From Kordiimonadales bacterium IMCC3096 (GTDB lineage Bacteria; Pseudomonadota; Alphaproteobacteria; Minwuiales; Minwuiaceae), in the NCBI GenBank assembly GCA_016865035.1, contig CP018227.1, positions 280,001-344,000 of the forward strand: a DNA stretch of 64,000 bases. Direction: 5' to 3'. The translations under genes and the position numbers were made by a program. Below, piece after piece: positions 17,452 to 25,497 of the stretch. The notes under the pieces are model-generated. The model ran no database searches and had not been told where the DNA came from. It saw only the letters and a list, made by a program, of their open reading frames with translations. The stretch's first letter is position 1; every line of letters begins with the position of its first letter.

Positions 17452-18018
17452 TCAGAGGGATTGGCGGCCTTGCCACCTGGGCCTCTGAATGGCCAGCATC
17501 TGGCCATCGGACCAGATCAGGCCTCGGCTCCGGATCAATCGGCCATCAGCTTGTCGACCATTTCCTGATCCACCGTCATGTCCAGGCCTGGACCGGAAGC
17601 CCCCGGGGCAGCACGGCGGCCACTGATCCGGTTCCGAAAGTCGGCGACGCATCTCCAGCAGCCTCTGCCCAACGAGGTCTTGGAAATCAAACGCCTGAAC
17701 GATCTTGCTGCTGGCAGCCTGCGTCTTCTTCCTGTCTCCCGCCGCGTCGGAGAGACTGTCGACAGCCTCCAGAATCGCATCGGCCGAACTTGCAAGCTTC
17801 TCCAGACTCAGATTGATCTGGCGCTCCAGATACGAGCGGTCATCCGCAGAAAGTTCCGCCTGTGCGGAGTCGGTCTTGCTCTTCCCGCCTCGCTTGCTGT
17901 AGTCGACGGCGATACTGGAAAGCTTGTTGACGAAGCCCCGCAACTCGATCGTGCCAAGCGGATGCTTCCGGTCGACCAGTGCATCGATGTAAGGTCTGAG
18001 TTCCTTCTCAAGCGACAT
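17452..18018 (-). CDS. CheZ-like protein phosphatase, frameshifted near the C terminus
   Basis: The first ~135 residues are helical and contain IVQAFDFQDLVGQRLLEMRR, which matches the CheZ active-site helix (FQDxxGQR, with the catalytic Gln). CheZ dephosphorylates CheY-P in chemotaxis. After about residue 140 this frame becomes unlike a protein (QWPPCCPGGFRSRPGH), while the next frame reads SGPGLDMTVDQEMVDKLMAD and stops at 17535, a good match to the acidic CheY-binding tail of CheZ. A one-base change near the C/G run at about 17600-17612 would restore it. It is either a real frameshift or a sequencing error. No other chemotaxis gene is nearby. Confidence 0.6.
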   Translation of the reverse strand: MSLEKELRPYIDALVDRKHPLGTIELRGFVNKLSSIAVDYSKRGGKSKTDSAQAELSADDRSYLERQINLSLEKLASSADAILEAVDSLSDAAGDRKKTQAASSKIVQAFDFQDLVGQRLLEMRRRLSEPDQWPPCCPGGFRSRPGHDGGSGNGRQADGRLIRSRGLIWSDGQMLAIQRPRWQGRQSL

Positions 18019-18245
18019 GGTTCTGTGCCCTCCAATGCATGCCTTGATTGCCCCGGATCAGCAAGATTCGAGCTCGGAGTGGAAGCACGCCTGCACCAGC
18101 CGGTCGGGATCCAGAACGATGGCAGTCTCGTTGCCGATCCTGGCGATGCGGGTACATTTGCGCTGACAGCAGACATTCAAGCGCGCCGGCCACGCCTCAC
18201 CCAGCGCGCAAGAATCTCCTGAAAATCGTCAAAAATTCCGGCGAC

Positions 18246-18259
18246 TTGACCCACATCAA
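18246..18259 (+). promoter_or_regulatory. FNR/Anr-like box upstream of ompW
   Basis: TTGACCCACATCAA matches the consensus TTGAT-N4-ATCAA at nine of ten positions and lies 72 bp before the ompW ATG. The surrounding gap 18019-18331 holds no gene. Confidence 0.55.
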
Positions 18260-18331
18260 GAACCCGGAGCCGTCCCGGAACCAGAATGAAATCTCAGCCA
18301 ATCAAGGCAATCGATATCTGGAGCCGCGACA

Positions 18332-19012
18332 ATGAGACGAGCAATAGCTGCAATCCTGTCTGTCACCGCACTTTTCGTTGGCGCTTCGCTGATGGCGCGT
18401 CCCGCGCAGGCGGAGGCTGGCGATCTGGGGGTTCGCATCAGAGGCATCGCAGTGCTGCCAACCGCAGAATCGAACGGCATTCAGCCGACGCTTGGGAATT
18501 CGCAACTGCGTGCCGGCAACGCGGTCGTGCCGGAGCTTGATTTCACCTACTTCTTCTCGGACAACATCGCGGCGGAACTGATCCTGGCCACGACCCGGCA
18601 TCAGATCGAGGGCCGGGGCGGCATCGCGAACCTGGGCAACGCCGCCAGCGCCTGGCTGCTGCCGCCAACGCTGACCCTGCAGTATCACTTCAATCCCGGT
18701 GGCGATTTTCAGCCATATCTCGGTGCGGGACTGAACTACACCATGTTCTACGGAGAGGATGCGGACGGGGCGCTGATCAACGCGGTCGGCGCGACAAAGG
18801 TGGAAGCGGAGGATTCCTTCGGGCTGGCCGTGCAGGCAGGCCTCGACTATCGCATTGCAGAGAACCTGTTCCTCAATGTCGATGTGAAGTACGTCCGTAT
18901 CAGCACCGATGTCACCCTGCGCACCGCCAACATCGGCGTGCAGAGGACGACACTCGACATCAATCCCGTGATTGTCGGTGTCGGCATCGGCTACCGTTTC
19001 AGCCTGTTCTGA
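18332..19012 (+). CDS. ompW: OmpW-family outer-membrane protein
   Basis: A 226-residue protein with a signal peptide (cleavage likely after ARPAQA, about residue 27) and alternating beta-strands ending in a C-terminal aromatic, GYRFSLF, as in outer-membrane barrels. FQPYLGAGLNYTMFYGE and DYRIAENLFLNVDVKYVRIS are characteristic of OmpW, an eight-stranded barrel that passes small hydrophobic molecules. An FNR-like box upstream suggests induction under low oxygen, as described for OmpW in enterobacteria. Confidence 0.92.
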   Translation: MRRAIAAILSVTALFVGASLMARPAQAEAGDLGVRIRGIAVLPTAESNGIQPTLGNSQLRAGNAVVPELDFTYFFSDNIAAELILATTRHQIEGRGGIANLGNAASAWLLPPTLTLQYHFNPGGDFQPYLGAGLNYTMFYGEDADGALINAVGATKVEAEDSFGLAVQAGLDYRIAENLFLNVDVKYVRISTDVTLRTANIGVQRTTLDINPVIVGVGIGYRFSLF

Positions 19013-19090
19013 TCAGCGGTGCGTGGACGGACCTGCCAATGTCCCTCCACGCATTCCGCATCCGTCGATCAGCCGGATGCCGCTGAAGCA

Positions 19091-19705
19091 TCATGCGACA
19101 TCCGGTGCCCTGCTTTGCAGCAGCCAGAAGGCAAAGAGCGGTTCAGAGCCCGCACGCATGGCATGAAGGCTGCCCGGTCGGTTGTACAGGGAACCACCTG
19201 TTCCCGGCTCGAACCAGGGACCTCCTTCCTGCATGAACTCCCCTGAGGTCATCACCAGATAGGTCTCCTCCGGCGGATGGTCATGGTCCGGGTAACGCAC
19301 GTGCGGCGCGACCAGCGAGACACCCAGCCAGACGTCGGTTCGTCGTTCGATACCGCTGGGACCCAGGACCATGGCGTTCGCGTGCCCGTCGGTGAAACCC
19401 TCTTCGGCGTTGAGTCCCCTGACCGACCGCCTGCCCCAGACGAGCGCCGGTTCGATACGCCGGAACGCAACGGCGAGCCGCACGAGATCCTCGTCGTCAA
19501 GGCGATCCGGGTCGGTCGCCATGTCGAGATACCTTTCGCATGTCGGCAGACGCTCACCTGCCCCTGACGCCATGCCCCTCGGGCGCGCCAGTGCGGCAAA
19601 GCACTCCGAGACCGATGCCTGCGACCGCCCCTCCCCGGCCCGCCCGGCAAAGGCCATGGCAGCCGCGTCGATGAATGCCTGAAGCTCCATGGATCGCTCG
19701 GTCAT
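19091..19705 (-). CDS. Cupin DMSP lyase (DddL/DddQ-type)
   Basis: The start at 19705 follows AGGAG and gives 204 residues, about the length of DddQ. The C-terminal cupin carries YPDHDHPPEETY (His141, His143, Glu147, Tyr149) and His181 in PGSLHAMRAG, the metal-binding pattern of this family, together with the conserved MVLGPSG and VWLGVSLVAPHVRYP segments. Members cleave dimethylsulfoniopropionate to dimethyl sulfide and acrylate. An AcuI-type acrylyl-CoA reductase at 48589 could handle the acrylate. The choice between DddL, DddQ or a non-DMSP homologue cannot be settled by eye. Confidence 0.75.
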   Translation of the reverse strand: MTERSMELQAFIDAAAMAFAGRAGEGRSQASVSECFAALARPRGMASGAGERLPTCERYLDMATDPDRLDDEDLVRLAVAFRRIEPALVWGRRSVRGLNAEEGFTDGHANAMVLGPSGIERRTDVWLGVSLVAPHVRYPDHDHPPEETYLVMTSGEFMQEGGPWFEPGTGGSLYNRPGSLHAMRAGSEPLFAFWLLQSRAPDVA

Positions 19706-19766
19706 TGACTGTTCTCCTGTAGCGGGCCGACTGGCCGGATAGCGTGCGCCATTGGTATCACAGCAT

Positions 19767-20516
19767 CTATGCGCGCCGGGCAATGTAGAAGCCGTAGCTG
19801 ATGTAATCGGAGAATTTCTCGTAGAGGGATATCTCGATTTCCTCAGCCTCGACCAAGGCAACGGCCTCAGCCGTATTGCCGTTTCGGTCAAGGAATGCCC
19901 GGAACCTGCGGCGCATCGGCGTGTAGTAATTGTCCATCCAGCAATGCTCCGGCAGCACGAAATAGCCGACGGGTGCGTAGCCGCTGGCTTCGAGAACAGC
20001 CAGCTTCTCGGCTGCAGTGCCTACCTCGGGATATTCCCGCTGCCAGTGTTCCTGCAGGTCGGTCGGCCTGTCGCTCGTGAGCCAGGTCAACTCGGAAACG
20101 GCCAATATGCCGCCAGGCTTGAGGAAACGTCGCCAGGATCTCACACCGTTGGCAAACCCCATGCTGTAGACCGCACCCTCTGACCAGATCGCATCGAACT
20201 GCCCATCCTCGAAGGGAAGCGCTTCCATGGAAACGTTCAGGGGCCTGATGCGATCACCGAGATTCGCGCGCCTGGCGGCTGTCTCAAGCTCGGCGAGAAA
20301 CACCGGCAGGAAATCCACTGCGGTGACTGTGGCATCGAGCTCACCGGCAAGTATCAGGGCTGAGGCACCGCAGCCACAGCCGATATCCGCGATCCGGATG
20401 TCCCTGATACCGGCAAGTCCCGAGAGCCTGATGGCGAGACGCGTTTCGTCGTCGCCACCCGGTCCCTGCCGCCTGGCGCTGCGGTGAAGGTCCGCAAGCA
20501 GTTCCATTCCGTCCAC
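19767..20516 (-). CDS. Class I SAM-dependent methyltransferase
   Basis: A 249-residue soluble protein. Motif I is IADIGCGCGASALILA (about residues 42-57), followed by an acidic ADFLP-type loop (VTAVDFLPVF) and a post-motif LPFEDGQFDAIWSEGAVYSM segment, which together define the seven-strand Rossmann methyltransferase fold. The acceptor is unknown; small-molecule methyltransferases of this kind are common. It lies 62 bp upstream of the DMSP lyase gene on the same strand and may be co-transcribed with it. The 286-bp gap before the next gene shows nothing recognisable. Confidence 0.82.
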   Translation of the reverse strand: MDGMELLADLHRSARRQGPGGDDETRLAIRLSGLAGIRDIRIADIGCGCGASALILAGELDATVTAVDFLPVFLAELETAARRANLGDRIRPLNVSMEALPFEDGQFDAIWSEGAVYSMGFANGVRSWRRFLKPGGILAVSELTWLTSDRPTDLQEHWQREYPEVGTAAEKLAVLEASGYAPVGYFVLPEHCWMDNYYTPMRRRFRAFLDRNGNTAEAVALVEAEEIEISLYEKFSDYISYGFYIARRA

Positions 20517-20802
20517 GTTTCATCCTTCCCGACACATCCGCGACCATACGCCAATCTGCTTGGCCCCAAACCAGAAAGCCCAGCATTCCCACCCGATACC
20601 GCCCGGTCAGAACCTGGCTGAACAGCTTCACCAGATCGTTCTTCGCCGGTCTCAGTCTGGATCCGGAACGGGCTATTCGCAAACCACGGCAATGGCTCGA
20701 CCCTTGCGAACCTGCACCGAGCCGCGCGGTCGGTAGTCATCATGTCCAACACCGCGCGGATCATCCGCATATCCGATTTCGCGCGTTGTCCTGTGGGAAG
20801 CG

Positions 20803-22011
20803 TCATGTTGCCTTCGGGATCGGTCCGTAGGTCAGTCGGAAGCCGATAACCGCGGCGACCAGCAACGCGATCTGCATCAGTGCCAGCGGCAGCATGGTGC
20901 CGTCGTTCAGCAAACCGACGACGACGATGACGCTGGCGACAGTGAGCATCTGGGAGGCGCCGAGCAGTGCGGCGCCCGATCCGGCACGGCCCGGCGCCTC
21001 GATCACGACGCCGGCGGCTGTGAACGGGGCCATGCCGCCAAGCAGTGCGATGGTCAGGAACTCCAGCGCCAGGTAGGCGTACTGGTGCAGCATGCCCGCC
21101 TGATGGAGCGCGACCTGCACCAGTACCGGAACAATCGAGGCAATGACGAAATAGTGCGCGCCCTGGGGCACACCGATCGACCCAGCCAGCCGACGGGCGA
21201 TCAGCAATCCGCTCAGGAAGCCGGCCATCACCACGCCAACGCTGATACCAAGGCCAAGCGGCCCGGCCTGACCGTTCGCCAGGTCAATGAAGGGCGCGTT
21301 GGCGATGAAGGTATAGCTCGCGCCATAGGCACAGCAGTGCGTGAAGAGGTAGGCGAAATAGCGCCCATGGACGAACAGGCCGGAATAGGTTCGGGCCATG
21401 CGGATCGGGTTCAGCCCACCCGTCGTCCGCTCCGTCAGTGTCTCGCGAAAGCTCGCGACCAGCCAGGCGCAGGCAAAACCGGCGACCAGCAGCCCGGCGA
21501 GGATCGCGGCCTGCCAGCCGCCATGGGGTATCAGCGCCTCGCCGATCAGCGGGCCGCAGATCATCATCGTGCCGCTGGAAATGAACAGCGGCGCCATCAT
21601 CCGGGCGGTCTGGCGGTCATCGGTCGCGATGTCACGCACGACCGCGCGGGCCAGCACGTACCCGGCGCTGGCACCGGCGCCCTGGACGATGCGACCGGCG
21701 ATCAGCACTCCGATACCAGGGGCGAGCGCAGCCAGAACCGAGCCGATGCCGAACAGCATCAGCCCACCGATCAGCACCGGCCGTCGGCCGAATGCGTCGG
21801 AAAGCGGCCCCATCAGCAACTGCCCGAGGCCGAACGCCACCGCGAAACCGGAGATCGCAAGCTGGGCGGTGACATTGGGCGTACCGAACTCGCGGGCAAT
21901 TCCGGGGAGGCTCGGCACCAGCAGTGAGGTCGACAGGTCACCGACTGCGAACAACAACATCAGCAGTGGCAGGATCCGCGGCGTCGTCGCCCCATCGCCG
22001 GTCGCCGTCAT
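20803..22011 (-). CDS. Bcr/CflA-type multidrug MFS transporter
   Basis: The start at 22011 (MTATGDGATTPRIL) follows GGAGG; 402 residues with 12 predicted membrane helices. The signature GQLLMGPLSDAFGRRPVLIG between helices 2 and 3 and VQGAGASAGYVLARAVVRD in helix 5 (motif C-like) identify the drug:proton antiporter Bcr/CflA branch. It probably exports toxic compounds. No regulator adjoins it. Confidence 0.88.
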   Translation of the reverse strand: MTATGDGATTPRILPLLMLLFAVGDLSTSLLVPSLPGIAREFGTPNVTAQLAISGFAVAFGLGQLLMGPLSDAFGRRPVLIGGLMLFGIGSVLAALAPGIGVLIAGRIVQGAGASAGYVLARAVVRDIATDDRQTARMMAPLFISSGTMMICGPLIGEALIPHGGWQAAILAGLLVAGFACAWLVASFRETLTERTTGGLNPIRMARTYSGLFVHGRYFAYLFTHCCAYGASYTFIANAPFIDLANGQAGPLGLGISVGVVMAGFLSGLLIARRLAGSIGVPQGAHYFVIASIVPVLVQVALHQAGMLHQYAYLALEFLTIALLGGMAPFTAAGVVIEAPGRAGSGAALLGASQMLTVASVIVVVGLLNDGTMLPLALMQIALLVAAVIGFRLTYGPIPKAT

Positions 22012-22183
22012 CGTGCTTTTCCTCCCCTTCGCACAGGACGTCTCCGACATATAGCGCTCCGTGCGCCGCAAATCGATCGCGCCCGGTCAGGTCAATCTGA
22101 AGCCGACATTCGACAAGCCCGGCACAGTCAGGCCTGCCAAGGGACACAGGCCCCTCGTCTACCTGCTCGGCGGGACAAGGGTA

Positions 22184-22216
22184 GACAGCAGTGAACTGCC
22201 GAAACTCACTGCTGTC
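22184..22216 (-). terminator. Hairpin downstream of the dsbA-like fragment
   Basis: GACAGCAGTGA (22184-22194) and TCACTGCTGTC (22206-22216) form a perfect 11-bp stem with an 11-nt loop, eight bases past the stop of the dsbA-like frame on the minus strand. Confidence 0.55.
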
Positions 22217-22223
22217 ATGGCCC

Positions 22224-22690
22224 CTAACGTTGCAATGCGCTGCGAATTCGACCCGAGATCTCCGAATAGTCCATGGGGTTGGAAACCATCTGGCCGTTGA
22301 CAAAGAGAGTCGGCGTACTGGTAACCCGCATGCGTTGATGCCCCTCCAGCCGCGAAGACAGAATCATGTCGACAAGTGACTCATCTGCCATGCAGGCATC
22401 GAAAGCCTGACCGGACACACCAAACTGCATGCCGATCTGGCGCAACGCCGCCGTCGGGTTAGCGATCTTGGACCAGCTTGGCTGACGCTCGAACAACACA
22501 TCGACGACGCCGAAGAAGTTCTGCTCGCCGCTGCATCGCGCCAACATGGACGCCTGAAGGGCGTAACGGTCCAGCGGATATTCGCGGAGGACGAACCGCA
22601 CCTTGCCGGAGAAAACCCACTCCTCCGTCAGCGCCGGATAGACTTCCTCGTGAAAACGGCGACAATCGGAACAGAGAGGTGGTTCGGTTC
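22224..22690 (-). pseudogene. DsbA-family thiol oxidoreductase, N terminus lost at an IS element
   Basis: Reading the minus strand from the IS edge, the frame gives LCSDCRRFHEEVYPALTEEW, with the redox CXXC motif as CSDC (22662-22673). It continues through GKVRFVLREYPLD and RVTSTPTLFVNGQMV, the cis-proline (TP) region of DsbA-type thioredoxins, to the stop. The signal peptide and first strand that should precede the CXXC are missing because the IS3 element begins about 20 bases upstream. Any product would stay in the cytoplasm, so the gene is very likely dead. Confidence 0.75.
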
Positions 22691-22735
22691 GTTTGAACAG
22701 TTTCGAGCCGTTTCTTAGGTGGATTTTCCGCTTGG

Positions 22736-23566
22736 TTATGCCGCCACCGGGATTGGTTGCAACTTGATGTGATATGCCTGATCGGGCGTTTGCCCTTCCA
22801 GCGATGAATGCGGTCTCCTTGTGTTGTAGAAGGCCAGGTATCGGTCGATGCCCTGTCGGGCGGCTGACACGCTTTCATAGGCGTGCAGATAGACCTCCTC
22901 GTATTTGACGCTGCGCCAGAGCCGTTCGACAAACACGTTATCGCGCCAAGCGCCCTTGCCATCCATGCTGATCTGGATGTCGGCGTCCTTCAGCGCCTTG
23001 ATGAAGTCAATGGACGTGAACTGTGATCCTTGGTCCGAGTTCATGATCTCCGGCTTGCCATATCTGCGCAGGGCATCATTCAAGGCCTCCAGACACGGCG
23101 CTGTTTCCAGCGTCACCGACAGCCGCCAGGCCAGAACCTTGCGGCTGAACCAGTCCAGAACGGCGACCAGATAGACGAACCCTCGGGCCATGGGAATGTA
23201 GGTAATATCCATGGCCCAGACCTGATTGGGCTGCGTCACGGCCAGCTTGCGCAGCAGGTAGGGATAGATCCTGTGACCGGGCGCAGGCTTGCTGGTGTTC
23301 GGTCTGCGATAGAGCGCCTCAATGCCCATCGTTTTCATGCAGGTTGCCACGTGCAGCCGCCCGGCCGTGAAGCCTTCCTGCCGCAGCAACCCTTTCATCA
23401 TACGGCTGCCCGCGAACGGGTAGTCCATGTGCAACTCGTCAATTCTGCGCATAAGCTTGAGGTCCGCCGCACTGGTCGGGCGCGGCGCGTAATACAGGCT
23501 GCCCCGGCTGATCCCGAGAAGCCGGGCTTGCCGTGTCAGGCTCAGCCTGTGGTCCGGGCCCGTCAT
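22736..23566 (-). CDS. IS3 transposase OrfB (DDE integrase domain)
   Basis: A 276-residue catalytic subunit with an HTH_21 segment (YPFAGSRMMKGLLRQEG) followed by the rve DDE core: WAMDITYIP (first Asp), IMNSDQGSQFTS (second Asp) and the Glu in NVFVERLWRSVKYEE. It ends with FYNTRRPHSSLEGQTPDQAY. All catalytic residues are present. Its ATG overlaps the OrfA stop (ATGA), the usual IS3 arrangement allowing a -1 frameshift fusion. Confidence 0.93.
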   Translation of the reverse strand: MTGPDHRLSLTRQARLLGISRGSLYYAPRPTSAADLKLMRRIDELHMDYPFAGSRMMKGLLRQEGFTAGRLHVATCMKTMGIEALYRRPNTSKPAPGHRIYPYLLRKLAVTQPNQVWAMDITYIPMARGFVYLVAVLDWFSRKVLAWRLSVTLETAPCLEALNDALRRYGKPEIMNSDQGSQFTSIDFIKALKDADIQISMDGKGAWRDNVFVERLWRSVKYEEVYLHAYESVSAARQGIDRYLAFYNTRRPHSSLEGQTPDQAYHIKLQPIPVAA

Positions 23567-23874
23567 TTCCTTGCGCTCGGCAACAGACCGGCCTTGTCGA
23601 GCGCGCCCTCTAAAAAATCGTTTTCCAGCGCCAGCTGGCCAATCTTCGCGTGCAGGGACTTTACGTCGATCTGCGGCTCTTTCGCGGCCTTTGGCGTGTC
23701 ATCGAAGACACCCGTTACGCCCTCAAGCAGCTGATCCTTCCACTGCTTGATCTGATTGGGATGCAGGTCGAACTGCGTCGCCAGCTCGCTCATCGTCCTG
23801 TCGCCCTTCAGCGCCGCCAATGCGACTTTCGCTTTGAAGGCAGGGCTGTGGTTCCGCCTGGGTCGTCTTGTCAT
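23563..23874 (-). CDS. IS3 transposase OrfA (HTH)
   Basis: The ATG at 23874 follows GGAG and gives 103 residues: MTRRPRRNHSPAFKAKVALA, an HTH (MSELATQFDLHPNQIKQWKD), then a leucine-zipper-like region (LHAKIGQLALENDFLEGAL). This is the DNA-binding half of the IS3 transposase and recognises the terminal repeats. Confidence 0.92.
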   Translation of the reverse strand: MTRRPRRNHSPAFKAKVALAALKGDRTMSELATQFDLHPNQIKQWKDQLLEGVTGVFDDTPKAAKEPQIDVKSLHAKIGQLALENDFLEGALDKAGLLPSARK

Positions 23875-23954
23875 CTTCGCTCCTTCGTCCCGGCAACGCT
23901 GCCGGATTGGGAGCAGAAAATCCACCTAACTCAACTGTCCAGATTTGTCGGGCC

Positions 23955-24224
23955 ACCTCTTTCGGCGGGATCGTGCGCGATGTCGTCGGAAATGAGCAAT
24001 CCATCATCCTGCGCCGCGAAATCTACGTGCTGGCCGCGCTGCTGGGGGGATCGACCTATGTCATTCTGTCGTCCCTTGCCCTCGAACGCTTCGATGCAGC
24101 GATCTGCGCCTTTGTGGTCACCTTCGTCGTACGCGGTCTGGCCATCGTGTTCGGCTGGTCGCTGCCGAGCTATTACCGGGAACCGCGCCCGATCGATGAT
24201 TCCACGCGCCGGAAAAAGAAATGA
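23955..24224 (+). pseudogene. TRIC-type cation channel, C-terminal fragment
   Basis: Just right of the IS, the frame reads TSFGGIVRDVVGNEQSIILR, REIYVLAALLGGSTYVILSS, then a further membrane helix and WSLPSYYREPRP to the stop. FGGIVRDV...LRREIYA-type motifs and the WSLP end are typical of the second half of YadS/TRIC proteins, seven-helix membrane channels. The first three to four helices and the start are absent, so the gene is broken. Its orientation is opposite to the dsbA-like fragment on the other side of the IS. Confidence 0.7.
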
Positions 24225-24300
24225 GGCTTTCCACTCGGGGAGCGTAGCAAGAACGGCCTGGCTCTGGTCCCGGCTGTCGGGAAGCCGGGGGTCACATCAT

Positions 24301-24458
24301 CGTGTCCCATGCGGCTCGGATCGAAACGATGGCTGGTCCATTGAACTCTTCGGCAACATCGTCGAGATGGTCGCCTGGCCAATGCACCGGAAGCAAAAAC
24401 CAAACGGGCCGCCCTCGATGAGAGAACGACCCGTTCGGTAAAAGTGGTTGCGGGGGCA
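24301..24458. repeat. Copy A of a 160-bp segment containing the tRNA-fMet 3' end
   Basis: This stretch aligns with 31886-32046 at roughly 80-85% by eye, and is near-identical over the last 55 bases. It includes the terminator-like hairpin AACGGGCCG/CGACCCGTT (one mispair) and ends with GTGGTTGCGGGGGCA (24444-24458), the reverse complement of the last 15 nt of tRNA-fMet including CCA; then the two copies diverge completely. The remainder of 24225-24534 holds no gene. Confidence 0.75.
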
Positions 24459-24534
24459 CGAAGCCGACGTTACTTGCACGTCGATCACGCTATCCTGCGA
24501 TGGCATCACTCCATCACACCGTGGGACTAATCAG

Positions 24535-24651
24535 CTAGGCGCCTTCCTTGCGGCCCCGGGTTGAAGTAACCGGACCTTGCGGCTTTGCTCTTCGACCTTT
24601 GTGACCTTTGCCATGGATACGGCCAACGATATCGCCCTTGCCGAGGTCCAT
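24535..24651 (-). CDS. Possible small basic protein, 38 aa
   Basis: ATG at 24651 is preceded by GGGGGAG with seven-base spacing. The product starts MDLGKGDIVGRIHGKGHKGR, is very basic and ends TRGRKEGA. The composition looks like a nucleic-acid-binding or ribosome-associated small protein, but I cannot assign it; its likeness to protein bTHX is weak. It is 34 bp downstream of the PhyH gene on the same strand and just inside the repeat that bounds the region. Confidence 0.4.
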   Translation of the reverse strand: MDLGKGDIVGRIHGKGHKGRRAKPQGPVTSTRGRKEGA

Positions 24652-24685
24652 GCGACGGCTCCCCCGTGTTGCCCAGCGCGAATGG

Positions 24686-25480
24686 TCAGGCTGCGAAGGA
24701 TTTCAGGCAGTCATCGCCCGCCGAGACCAGTGGTGAGAAGTCCCTGGCGGCATAATATTCCGGGCGCTCATACGTCTCTCCCCGGTTATCGACCGCGCTG
24801 ACATTCAGATAGAGAATAACCCGACGAAGCGGTGTGATATTGACTGAAGAGCCATGCACCACCGTCATGTCCATCAGCAGAAGCGATCCCGCCGGCCCCT
24901 CGATTGCTTCCAGACCATGTTCAGCGACCAGGCTGGCGATGGTTTCCCGCGGAATGTCGAAACGGTATTTCGATACGGTTTCAAAATCTTCGGAGGTGGG
25001 ATCCTGGAACGCCCTGGACACGATGCCGTGCCTGTGCGAGCCCGGAATGCCGAGAACAGGAGCATTGCACGAGTTCACGTCATTCAAAAACACGCCGACC
25101 ATGATGCCTCGGGGATCAGGCAGTCCGTCGACCCGATGATATGTGCCGAAGTCCTGATGCCATTTCACAATGGATCCATCGATCTGCTTGACGTTGACCC
25201 GGCTCTGATGAACGAAGACCTTCGAGTCGAGCAATGCTTCCGATGTATCCACAATGTTCGGATGGCGGGCCAGTGCCGCAAATCGGTCATCAAGCAGATG
25301 CATGCCATAGACCACGTGCGGCGCGCCATCCGGCTCGCGCGCGACTTCCGGCCCGTCATGTTCGGTCACGGCCTTCACCGCATCGTTGAGCACGGAAACT
25401 TCGGTGGCATCGAAAGCGTTTGGAATGACAATCCAGCCTTTGTCGCGGAAAGTCTCGATCTGTGCATCGGTCAATTGCAT
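24686..25480 (-). CDS. PhyH-family Fe(II)/2-oxoglutarate dioxygenase
   Basis: The start at 25480 (MQLTDAQIETFRDKGWIVIP) gives 264 residues. The metal triad is visible: His108 and Asp110 in KWHQDFGTYH and His209 in MTVVHGSS, with Arg220 in position to hold 2-oxoglutarate. LNDVNSCNAPVLGIPGSHRH is the typical PhyH/EctD core. Such enzymes hydroxylate small carboxylates or amines. It is transcribed with the aldolase immediately upstream (17-bp gap), so hydroxylation followed by retro-aldol cleavage is a plausible sequence, but the substrate is unknown. Confidence 0.9.
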   Translation of the reverse strand: MQLTDAQIETFRDKGWIVIPNAFDATEVSVLNDAVKAVTEHDGPEVAREPDGAPHVVYGMHLLDDRFAALARHPNIVDTSEALLDSKVFVHQSRVNVKQIDGSIVKWHQDFGTYHRVDGLPDPRGIMVGVFLNDVNSCNAPVLGIPGSHRHGIVSRAFQDPTSEDFETVSKYRFDIPRETIASLVAEHGLEAIEGPAGSLLLMDMTVVHGSSVNITPLRRVILYLNVSAVDNRGETYERPEYYAARDFSPLVSAGDDCLKSFAA

Positions 25481-25497
25481 TTTCGAATTCTCCCTCA

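Larger units (their letters stand above)
22694..23940 (-). mobile_element. IS3-family insertion sequence
   Basis: About 1.25 kb with two overlapping transposase genes on the minus strand. TTAGGTGGATTTTCCGC (22715-22731) and, inverted, GCAGAAAATCCACCTAA (23913-23929) match at 16 of 17 positions. Outside these, GAACAGTT on the left and AACTGTCC on the right may be the outermost ends, so the limits are uncertain by about 20 bp. No target duplication is found because the two flanks come from different genes. Confidence 0.85.

Noticed and set aside
20354-20806. Possible 150-codon minus-strand gene between the methyltransferase and the Bcr-type pump
   Set aside because: It overlaps the methyltransferase start, its text is low-complexity and no ribosome site or family is seen.
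24444-24458. Second tRNA-fMet gene
   Set aside because: Only the last 15 nt match; anticodon, D and T arms are missing.
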